Source: Lineus longissimus
Taxonomy: Eukaryota > Nemertea > Pilidiophora > Heteronemertea > Lineidae
Length of the DNA stretch: 64,000 nucleotides
Assembly (NCBI RefSeq): GCF_910592395.1
Contig: NC_088311.1
Location: 11,286,501 to 11,350,500 of the forward strand
Direction: 5' to 3'
Below are positions 45,901 to 57,900 of this stretch, in pieces; the first letter of the stretch is position 1, and each line of letters begins with the position of its first letter. Under the pieces are notes generated by a model. It worked only from the letters and a program-made list of their open reading frames with translations. It made no database searches and was not told where the DNA came from. The position numbers and the translations under genes are program-made.

Positions 45901-48900
45901 AGATCGGCTGCGTCTCGACTCGCGAGGGAAGATACGCAGCAAAAAACGACCCCACACAGTGAGAATTTGCCTGTCGCAACATGCACGCGTGTCACTTGCA
46001 TCACGCAAATTTTCACCGTGTGGTGCAGGCTTTATATCAAGGCACGGTCTTCACTCTGTGATCTTCAAATGTGCATCATTGTTTGACATGATCATGATTA
46101 ACATAGTGCTCCTAACATTTTGACCTTGACCTAGTTTCCAAGTTCAGAAAGGTCAAACTCTAAAATTTCACTGAAGGTGGTACGTTTCACTATGTACTAT
46201 TTGTCAGAGACTCTTCAAATTTTATATTACACCTATTGGGCATCTGTACAAGTTGACCCTATTCAGGTGAATTATGACCTCATTTTGACCTAGATTAAGT
46301 TCTTAGAGGTCTAAAAGTGTCATTGATGATGATAGTGCCACATTTTAAGTCAATTTAACCTCCATGTCTCATTTGATTTCATCTACCAGTAAATCATTCC
46401 CAGGTGAGCACAGTCCCCAGGACATTTCATTTACAGGCTCATCTTTTGTCCAACATGCCACTTTGAATTTGCTGTGACAGGTCACATTTTGTAATGTAAA
46501 ATCTGACAATCAAAACAATTACTTCAGCATCATTGACATTGTGTGAACTCTATCTAACTAATTTATCAAACTGTTTGCAGCTTTAAAATCAGTCAACAAT
46601 TATCATCCTACTTACTTCACGGTTTATTATCAAACAAAGATTGATGAATGTCAACTGGGTATATATAATTTCTGGTAAATTTAGTTTTTTGATGTTGATG
46701 CTGGAACGTTATAAATCTGAAGTTGACATTCCATGCATTCTCAATATCAATATCATTTTTTTGTGGTTGTTCAAGCTGGTGTGGCCATGAGTTAGAATTA
46801 GGCAAATTGGAGAGGGGGGAGCTGTAATGGTCTTCTGATCACCACTTGTTGGGTTCAGTTTGGCACCAAAACTGGGAAAATGAAATAACTGTGACATTCA
46901 TTGATAAAATCTCTTTGCTCTGTAAATTGCCACCTGTGACTGGCCCTGTTGATATTTAAACCATGCTTCCTCTAGAGAATGCATTTGATCACACCTTAAT
47001 GTTTGTTGGTTTCCCTAGCAACAGAATGCTTGACATGACAATCTATACATTATGTAGTCAGGCAGTGCAGTCTGAATCAATGTCCTTTAATACATAACAC
47101 ATTTTACATGTTACATACTGTTAACTGTAGTGTAACTGTAAACTGCGAAATTATTGTTGGCGTTTTTTTTCTCATTGATTTCGCCAATAAATAAAGGTTG
47201 ATTCACAAAATGAAAATCTCAAATAAATAAAGGTTGATTCACAAAATGAAAATCTCAAGGAACTTTTTAGCTCACCTCGTTCCAAGGTACCCCAGATCTA
47301 CTCCCCAGTAGCCCATCTAATATCAGAATGGGTAATGCTAAGCCTAGACGCAAGGGCCCAAAGCGCCGCGTAGCGGCAAAAAAGCGAAGCTGGCGAAACA
47401 TTTATAACGGGTCACCGTCACTTATTATTGGACTTATAGCGCATTTACGGGGTTGCAACTATTTTGCTTTATAGTGTCACCAGGAAAGAAAAGCATGCGA
47501 CCTAACGCCGATCTATTTGTATAAAGTGATAATTGGAAGGTATATAGTAGGAAATATCAATAAAATAATCATTGCATGTCGTCTTTTGAGGGCATTTTTG
47601 ATCGTCAAAAATATATGTGTACGTCACCGGAGTCTCTGCAATGATAATTTTATTAGTCTCAACGTCTGGCGCAAAGCCAGACGTTTTCCATTACGATTTC
47701 ACTACGATGTTTGACCAGAAGGAGCAGTGCGCGAGATATGCTTATGAGCAGACCTCCCTTGCTTGAGTTTCGGAAGAATGTTCCATATCGCGCTAAGCTG
47801 ACCACTGCTGACCATGACAGGCGTGCATTGGACTGGTACAGGTTGGAACTGAACATTGAATATGCTGGTGGTGACGCTTTCTGATGAGAAGTTGGTCGTG
47901 ACTGATGCAGTATCCTTGGACTTGTCCACAGCATCGTTCAATCATTGCTCTCTGAGCTGCCTTGATTCTGTACTTACCCAAATACTGAGACCAAATGCCT
48001 GTTGACTGTGCTTTAAGAGAGACTGGCGCCATGCCTAGTCTCTCTTAAAGCACAGTCAACAGACACCAACCGATCAGACTCAGAAACCACAAACGCCCAA
48101 CCCTTCCTGCTACCTTAATACTTCTGGTTGAGATCCAGGTGGCATGATCTATACTGGGTGCAGACCAGGACTGCCGAAACCCTGGGGCAGCAAAAGAGTT
48201 ATTAAAGGTCACCCTCGGGGCTGACAAATGCTGTCCTTATAGGGAGGTATCCTGATTACAACGGTCACATTTCACCCAAAAAAAATTTGGGACCAAAATT
48301 TGGTGTCCCTAAATGGAGACAGGAGAGGGTGTCCTCCGAAGAGAGGTCCCTGCTAAGAGAGGTTTCACTGTGATAAAACTCCTTTCAACTCTGTACAAGG
48401 AACTTGGGGCAAAGCCACTGAATGTCATATTGTCTTCCATTTCCTTCCAGTTGAGACGGGGAACCAGGAGACACCGGAGGCCCTTCAGAATGTTCACTCT
48501 TCAATCAAAGATATCAACACAAAACTCGCTGGACTCAAAGAAATTCAAACCAAGGAAGATGACTTAGGAAAACAGGTACATCTCGCATTCAATATGTCAC
48601 TGGGCAGGTCACTTCACCTCAATTAAATCCTCGTCTCGTGTTATTCAAAATTTATCATTATCATTCTTGTTGATCTTTGCCTCTGAACCTAAATAAACCT
48701 CTCATGCCTGTAATAAACAAAAGGTCATCACAATGACAGGCGGTCAAGACTCTCATTTCGTTGGTACCAGCACCTAAACTTGTCCGCCTTTTACAAGAAG
48801 ACGGTGAACGATAGCAGTTCGAGAAGAGTGTTAATTTGGATGTGTTTCAGATTCAGACTTCCACTTCCAGTCCAAATGAAAGACTCCCTAACAAGCATCA

Positions 48901-51900
48901 GAATTCGGTCTCCTATACTTGCTTTACAGGCAAAAGTAAAATGCACTACAAAACAAAAATTATGCCAGGGATTGAAAAGCTTCCCATTTTGAAGTTGGTA
49001 TTCACTTACTCACTGCCATGCCAGTATCTGTCACCTGATCCATTGCTTTCATGCAGCAGTTCGTGTTTTCTCGTGTGAAGGATTCCAAATTCGGAATTTC
49101 TCATGGTCTTTCACTGCCTCTGTGTCAAAATTCGGAATCGGTTCTGAATTAAGACGTGTCCAGAACTGATATAGAGGAATACCACACCATTGACATTAGA
49201 TTCCCAGCAAGTTATCAAACAGATCAATAGTAGTTAAATCTATTCTCATCATAAAATTCTCAATGCCATTCATGATTTTAAAAGGAGTTTACATGTAATG
49301 TTTTTTTTTTAGGTGAAAACATTAAATGAAGATGTTGGAAAACTCTCGAAGAGTGTGTCAGAGGCCTCAAAAATTACAAACTTACCTGATCAAGTTCAGC
49401 AGATTAAGCAGGTAAGCAAAGCATGTGGTATTTAACAGCTGGGCAAGTCTTGAGACTCTGTCAAGGACTATCACTCTGGGGAACATTCAACACCACTGAC
49501 CAGGGCCACACCACAGGACCCAGCAGAATCAAACAAAACCCTTTTGGGGAAAAAATTGAATTGGAAGTATAAAAACTCCTTAGCTGAAAACATTTTATTT
49601 TACATAGTTGACCATGAATTGGCCTTGTATTTCTGGAGATCTATGTTCTCAGTCGTCAAAACCTTGAGCTATGCTTTTATTTTAGCACAAAGCCACAATC
49701 TCATATTTTCTTACAGTAAGTGTAAATGACTTGAGAATTACATTGATATGATTCAAAAGATGTTGGAGCTTGTATTCAGTAAAATGTCTTGACTTTGATA
49801 TGAATTTATATTTTCTGATCTATTGCTGAATGTGTAATTTCTGTTTAGATTTCAGTCCAACTTCTTTGTTCAAGTCTCCATGTATCAGAAATGCATGAAA
49901 CGGGCATGTATTCTTCGTGTATTGTTTTAAAAGAGGTTTTTAAAGAACATAATGTCTTTTTCAGAATCTTGCCACCATGGGCAGCTCGGTCAGCACGTTA
50001 CAGGACCAAGTCAAGACATTCAACTCATTTAAAGACAAGTATGATAAGGACCATGATGATATGAAGCAAGCTATAGACAAAATGGCGGTAAGATTATAAA
50101 CCTATGTTAGAGCATTATTAATGAAAGTGAGGTAAACATCAGATCTGCTGCTGCTACTGCCACTGCTTTTGATGGCCAAATTTTCCTGATTTTTATTTTC
50201 GCTGATTACAAAATTTCTTTGAGCCTTTCCCATCAAAAAGTATTCGTTTGCAATTTCTATTACTACAAATAGAGGTTATTTGCAGAATCAGCAGAAATAA
50301 AATGTGACCCGTCACAGCAAAACCAGGCGCATGTCGCACAGAAGATGAGCCTGAATGACACCAGGAGATGATGGAAGAAATTGATGTGCTCATATTTCAC
50401 AAAAGGCAGACAATAGAGAAATGAACAAACAGTCCGTCTCTACCTGCCAAGGTCAGAGCGACATGCGCCTGGTTTTGCTGTGACGGGTCACAAATGCCCG
50501 CAAGGCAGTGCAGTACACCTGGTTACACAAGTTTATAAAATTTATTTGCATCAGCATCACTATCCTGAAATGCAGGCAAGGGAAATCATGTCTTTTGACC
50601 CCATCACATGCTGCACTCTAAATCTCTATCAAATGATTCAGTTATTTAGCTTCACGATAATCATTTAATGCTCATTGTTACTATTTCAGGTCCAGATGAC
50701 CGCTTTACGCTCCAAGACTGCAAATTTCTCATCAAGTTCTTCACCTTCATCTGATAATGCAGATATAACTGAAATCAGCACGGTGAGTCAAACAAACTGA
50801 ATTTTTTTTGTGCTGATTGGCCCTGGCAAATTAATTCTAGAATTCAGTTTGGAATGGCCGAACATTGGAATGTCACCCCAGAAGATATTTTATAATGATG
50901 GTGCCATGACTTTTAACCCTTTTTACTTTCCGTGCACACTAGGGACAGAGGTTTTTTTCGGAAGATTTAAAAAGAATGATCACAGCATTTCAAATTCAAT
51001 TTTGAGGCACAAGGAGTCATGCAAACCTAAGACATGTGTTGAACTTTTTGTAGCATTTTGTCACTACTTTCTGAATCCTGCCATCGAATCACTTCCCAAA
51101 TCCTTGCCATCATCCGAATCATTGTCCGCAAATATCTCGTCAAGAGCCTCCTCTGCAGTAATGAACAATGCCATTTTCGACATAACACGGAAAAAACATG
51201 AAACATTTTACCAAATTTCAAACCAAAATCGCAGTCAACCTCTTTGCTTCACACTTGCGCCATGCATAGAAAAGGTATTCCCCAGATACCGGGGAATCCC
51301 CTCAATTTGTGTATAAAGTACAAATCGGAACCAGATACATGGGGAGGTGCATGACGGCGGTAAACTCTCTCTCTCTCACCACGGGATGGGGTGGTCTTCA
51401 AAGGATTGAAATGCTCTCTGACCATCAGTAAAACAAATAAGGGTTGCTAGAATTGGCAGAAATATCATTTGGGCCTAGGCTTTTTTTCTCATGTTTTTAT
51501 ACAACTAATAATCTTGCAGCGGCTGTCCACCTTAGCAAATGCTTTCAAGGAAAAGATGTCTTCAGTTGAATCAGCTTTACAACTAGTGCAATTAACAACA
51601 ATGAGCTTAAGCAACAGAACTGCTACTCTTGAAAAGAAAGTGAATTCAAGAGGAGATTCAACTGATAAAAATACTCCAACCATGCCGCCTAATGTCCAGC
51701 TGGATTTAGATGAAATAGCTCTACAGGTTGCAGAAAAAGTGGTAAGTAAGAAAGCAAGGTTAGCAAATCCATGCATTAAATATTAATCTGTTCAGTTTTA
51801 TTTGTAACTTTCTGTTGATGGCCTGATATGGTAGCTTTTTGTAATTTTTACTCTTGCCTTTGATGTTGAGTCTGCCTCAATTAAAATCTTTAATATTTAG

Positions 51901-54900
51901 TTAGCAGACCTCTGAATGTACATGTACTATTCTTTAGTAAACTTTTTTAAGTAGGCAGCGTTATATTTTTTTTTAGTTGATCGATATCTTGATGTCACTG
52001 TTGAATTCTGTGTTCAAGAATAAATAATGCTGATGTACTATTGCTAAGCAGAGACACCTACTGTGAGGTTGTGTAACTTCATCTTTCCCATTTAGTTCCT
52101 GCGAATAGTCTCCCCTTTACGTCTGGGTGATCCCAAAATCTGTTTGGTTGGCCTAAGCCAGTGAAAATATCTCCACAAAACAGGCCGAATCACCTAGTTT
52201 TTCCTATTACAGAAATCCAATTTAACTGCTTCTGGAGATGTTGGGACGAATACTTTAGTGGACCACATTGTGCTTGAACTGGGTAACATATCTAATAGGA
52301 TACATGCGTTGGAAGGCAAATTTAGTCAATCAAAGGTAAAATACATGGAGAATAAAATACCTGATACATAATCAGAACTAACGAAACTTGTGAGATTTTC
52401 GAACAGTGTCTTGAGTGTCGTATGGTGTTTGGGAGTTGAGCCTAAAGTCATTTCCCAGCAGTTGGGTGAAATGTAATACAACTCATCAGAGCTTGGCCCA
52501 GATATGACGGTGGTACGGTTTGAGTACAGTCTCGCGTGTACCAAATATGACCTGACCATATCTCCTTCAAAGAAAACGCGGCGTTACACTCAAATCCAAA
52601 TTGTGCGTTATCAGGTGGACACGAGGTTGGCCTTGAAATTAGCATAATCAGTGACTCGGCTATCCACGAACTGGTCACGCATCTGACCTTGTACGCTGAA
52701 TAATGCGGCTTTTTCATTGGCGGTTTGTTACTTTTATTCGCAGCATGATTATAGGCAGTTGAGTGCAACGTGGTTTTTTCTTTGAAGAAGATATGCTTTA
52801 TTTGTTATATCCGTACATGCGAGACTATAGACAAACCATACCATCGTCATATCCGGGCCATGTTCTGAAAAGTCATATTGAGTGAGTCACAATTGGCATC
52901 ATATCATGTTGGGTGTTGATGGAGAAAATAGTTTTGTTAGTTCATGGCAGCAAGATTAAATTAAATGTTCAATTGAATTAATCTCTATTTGATTACATTG
53001 CTTTATTAAGTTGCATTCTTAATCATATAGCCCTACGCTGTTCATGTACATTGTTTCTGTCTGTGACACAAGTAAATAGAAATAAACATTGTCTTTTCAG
53101 TGTGTATTTTCATCATTGAAAAATATCAAATTCAATATCATGTTTAAAATTTTGAATGAACGGTGTAGGCCTTTGAAGGGGGACTATAGGCAGGAGCAGA
53201 GGGGCTAATTTGGCCATCTTCAGGTGGCTAATATACACAGTTAGGGCCGTGGGTCATGTCAGATTCAGCACTAAATATACCTATTCCTCTCACATGCGTG
53301 AATCATTTCGACCTACTGTGAGATGTGAGAGACCCCTATTGGCGACTTTGTGTAACTTTATCTTGCCTGCCTAGCTGCTGCCTTTATTGTCCCTTCAAAA
53401 TCTCACATGGACGCGTTATTTCTGTACTTTGCTTATTGCTTCATTGCTTCATTGTTTCCAGCAGTCTGCTTTAACTGAAAGTCCGATGAGCAACGACAAC
53501 AACCAAACCTCTTCAAACATTATGAATACGAAATCAACTTTGTTGCTTCTTCAGCAGCAGTTGAAGGAATTGAATGAGGTGATTATCATAGAAATGTTAA
53601 GGAGGCGCTTCATGATCAATGAAAATATCATGAAAAACAACTCCCTGATCTTCCCGTGCAAACAAAGTCCCTTTTAGCAACAGACAGTGCAACACTTATT
53701 TTCTTTTATTTCATCATCATGCAGAAATCGCAGCAGTTTAGCAACGTGGTAATTTTCAACTGAAACTTCCAAGTCCAAGTACATTGTTTCTAAAAATAAG
53801 TACTTTGCAATCACCAACGACAAGGCATTCATAATATTAATGAAATAATGACAATTGTTTTTCAAAGACCATTGAGAAATAGTAGGCTGTTGTCAGTAAA
53901 AACAGTACATTAAAACTGGACCAATACATACATGTAATGTATTACTGCATACCTTCTATGTTAGCTTAAATTCTGGTACACCAATATTCATGATTAAAGT
54001 TTATATTGACCGATAAAAATGATGATCTACGGTCCCAGTCACAATTGACATATCACTAAATGTACACGGGACTTATAAACTGCACTAGAGTGTAAGTTGT
54101 GCAAAGGAGAGGGTATGTCAATTGTGACTTGGACTGTACATTAAAAAGCTGGCGTTATTTAAAGCTGACACCTTGTTTTTTCGCGAGAGCAAAAAGGACG
54201 TGGACATTAACTTCTAAACAGAAACCAGGGCTAATTCATTGCTTCTGCCCTGGGAAGAAGTTGTTTCTGTATCATCGCAGCAATGAGACGTTATTATTAC
54301 TTTTGGGGCAGTCCAGTGTCAATGTCATTCTCCCCATGACAACTACTAGCACAGCCCAGTGAGAGGCCTCAGTATCGGCCCATTGACTGACTGCATTCCA
54401 GTGAACTGCCAGCCAAATATCTAAACATTTCAATATTGAGTTGAGAGCTGAGCGTCAGCAAGGACATTATTAGCTCTATATAAACATTATTGGAGGATTG
54501 TAATGTAAGTAGGAGGAAACCGGAGAACCTGGAGGTAACCTACGCTGTCAAAAAGAGTCACCCTCTCTATCACATGAGTGTACCGGGACCGACCAGGAAT
54601 TGAACCCGGGATCTCAGAGGTGACAGGTGCTGATGTTACCACTGTGCCACTCCGACAGCCCTAAATATCCACAGAAGGGGCTAATTCCCACCCTCCCACA
54701 GTGTCACCAACTGCACAAAGTGCGTGTCAGCCCCGTGGAACAGTCACAAGTACTATATCATAGAACTGTAACAATTACATTGTATTTGACTGAATTAAGT
54801 TATGTCTCTCATTTGTTGCCACAAGGGAGATACCAGGAGTCACTGGTGTGCTTGCGGTTGAGGGAGAGGTTTTGCTGTGGTGTCCAATGTGAGTGCACCA

Positions 54901-57900
54901 CAATCATTGACCATCTAGTGGACTCTTTTTTCAGAGCAAGACAGATAAGGGGCCTGCAGTGACAGATTCCAGTGGTGGTGTGTCCGAGGGTACGGTACGC
55001 GATCTGATCTCAACAGCTATTGCTGCCTACATGAAGCAGGACAAAGAGCAAGATAAGGTTTGTTACTTTGTTATATACATTATGCAGCTGTCGATTACTT
55101 TAACCTCTTGAATCCCGGTGACCGACCAGTCGGTTATTTTCAAATAATGTTTTTTCCCAACGACCGACAGGTCGGTCTCAGTGATATTTCTGTTCCCTTG
55201 AGCTGGGACTCTAGTTTATTGCTTGTTTTAACGTGTTTGATGTACAGTAGGGTCAGTTAGAGCATGCCTGGGTAGATGGCGCCTCGGTACCGGACTTTGG
55301 CGGTTGTATGCGGGCGCTATACATCGTGAAAGTCAGACCCGGTTTCGCAACCACGTGACCACCCTGGGATCCCAGGATTTTCAAGTTTTGGGATTCAAGA
55401 GGTTAAATACAGATTGTGTGTGTTACTTGTCAAACGGGGATAGTAACTAGCAGAGTATCATGCATTTTCTATATAATTATGTTATTTCAGTGAATATACC
55501 TTGTAACATAACAACAAGCCCAACTCCCTATTTGAAACCCTTTCCATGCAGTATTAGTTTTCTGTTTCTGACCCAAAAATATTTTCAATATTGCCTCCCC
55601 TCCAAAAAAGGTTTTGAAGCCAGCAAAGAACTCGGAATGGAAGGCTATCAATGCAGAGGAGCTATCTGCCATTCACGCTGTGCAACAGGCTCTGTTGGGG
55701 AACTTGATTGCCAGTAAGGGAAGGGTTCTAAAACATTGTGGAGGAGACCTTTTGACATTGCGCGACAGGCTCGGAGTCAGTGCTCGGAGCGGAACCCATC
55801 TGACATGGCAAATTCGGTCTGAACTATCGTGTTTAACCAAGCTGCTGAAAGTGGTGATTTATTGCAACAAATGTTAAATGTATTGGAGAAAAAATAGAAT
55901 AAAATTGTGCTCTCCAATGTTGGCTAATCAGTATCCTTATTCTTTTCAAGGAATACGAAATGGGTATTGAGCGGTTGAACATTACTGTTGATTCAATGAA
56001 ACAACAGCTCAAAGCCCAGGCAGACCTGTCTTTGTCTTTGTCTACAACCCAGAGAGAGTTTAGCAAAAGGATATACCAGTTGGAGCACAAGGCTGGTGAG
56101 TATATCATTTGGTGGTTGTTCCAATCACTTTCACGTTGGAGATTTTCGCTGCACACTTTCTATTGTTGGGACTTCTGCTGAAAGGACCTCATGCGAGCAA
56201 GTGTTGGATCACCTTGGGCCTCATTAGGGGAGTAATTTAGTCAAAATCACTTTTTTCAAAAACGATTTCGTACATAGATATTGGAATTGAGGTGAGCAAT
56301 ATTTAACTCACCTGCAATTCATTTTGACCAAGTAAAGGTCAGCAAGAGTTATCACTCCTCTTTCAACAGAAGGCCTGTATTTGAGTATCATTGTGAATCA
56401 ACAAACATAGTTGAACAGGCATAAAAGCTGAAAGTACACAGACCTAAAAAGAAAATCCATCACAAGTGTGCACCGACATGAAATAATAAGATATTGGTAG
56501 CCTTTTAGCAGTGATGTGCAAAATCTGGTGGTACCTTGGAAAATTCTGATGGGGAGCATTCCAACAAATGGGTCTGTTTTTACGTTTTGTGATATTCTTA
56601 GCTTTTATTGCAATTGCTGAGTCCTCTTCACAACAAATTTTAAAACCTTTAAAAATAGGGCAAAATGCAACGAAAGTCGGATCTCTGCTGAAGCACCAAA
56701 TTGATATTGGTTAGCGGAACCTCTCTATTAAGGACAACCTCTCTATTAAGGACACTAGTTTTGGTCCCAAACAAGTAGTTTCCATTCAATTTGACATCTC
56801 TAATCAAGTCACCTCTCTATTGAGGACAGCACTTGTCAGTGCCAAGGGAGAGGTTCTACTGTTATACATGTTTACATGTTTACATATATTGCAAACAAAG
56901 TAAACTCAAAAATTATCATGTTAGAAACTCGTCAAACCCAAAGTACCAAGTGTGATGAACTTCTAAATCCAAGCAGAAGCTCCACCTGTGTCAATCATCA
57001 AATTTGAACAATCTTTTTTACGAGATGAAATTGACAATTGATGCAGTGGGCTCTGGGACAGGCTGTGCTATTTATCAATGAAGTGAATGAATTATGAAAC
57101 CCAATGACAACTTTTCCTCAACTGATAATTAATTTTTCCCAAATTAGATTAATTGTAGCATTTTATTACCATGATTTGTAAATGATTTTCACTTTTGTTT
57201 TAGCAGCTAATGCTGAAAAGGAAGACAGTGAAATGCCTCACAGGCCTCTCCATCTTACTGGAATTGACAGCAATGCAGGTAAGCTGAAATCGAGTGCACC
57301 ATGCACTTTATATTGTCAAGATCAGAGGCAGTATGAAATGTAAGGGGGGGGGGGGGCTATAGGCAGGAGCAGGGGGCTAATTTACCATCTACATAATATG
57401 ACTAAAGCCCGGTCTATGCTAGCAAACATGAGCCAACAATTGTTGGCCAACATCGTGTTGGGCCTTGTTTGCAGAGGCATGTTTGCTCTTGTTGCCAGTG
57501 TAGACGGGTTGAAAAACAAGTGAAAACATCAGCAAACTTGTTGGCCAATGTTAGGCCATGCACCTTCTGAAAAACATGTTGGTTGGTGTTGGCCAATCAG
57601 CAGCCAATCAGGGAACAGATTTGGATCATGTGATGGAGCTACTGGGACAAAATGGCAGCCACAATGAAAGATAGAGAATGGCAATTTCAAGAAATTGAAC
57701 ATTAAATTTTGGAATACGAAAAGCTTCATCCATCCGCAAGGAATTCTTGAGGTTTTTGGGGTCTGAGGCCCTTAACTCTTGAAGGAGGCAGTGATAGGCC
57801 CCATGCCTTTCCCCAAGGAGGATCCATGCCCTGGTCCACAAGCATGGCTTTTGTCAGTTGCGGCGGCGACGGCGGTTAATCACAACTGAAAGAATTGCTG

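Noticed and set aside
45250-46016. ORFs of 72-86 residues mirrored on both strands
   Set aside because: They are the two arms of the Harbinger inverted repeat, not genes.
47702-48032. Overlapping minus-strand ORFs that might be an exon
   Set aside because: Three frames are open at once over the same DNA and none shows a known motif; left unannotated.
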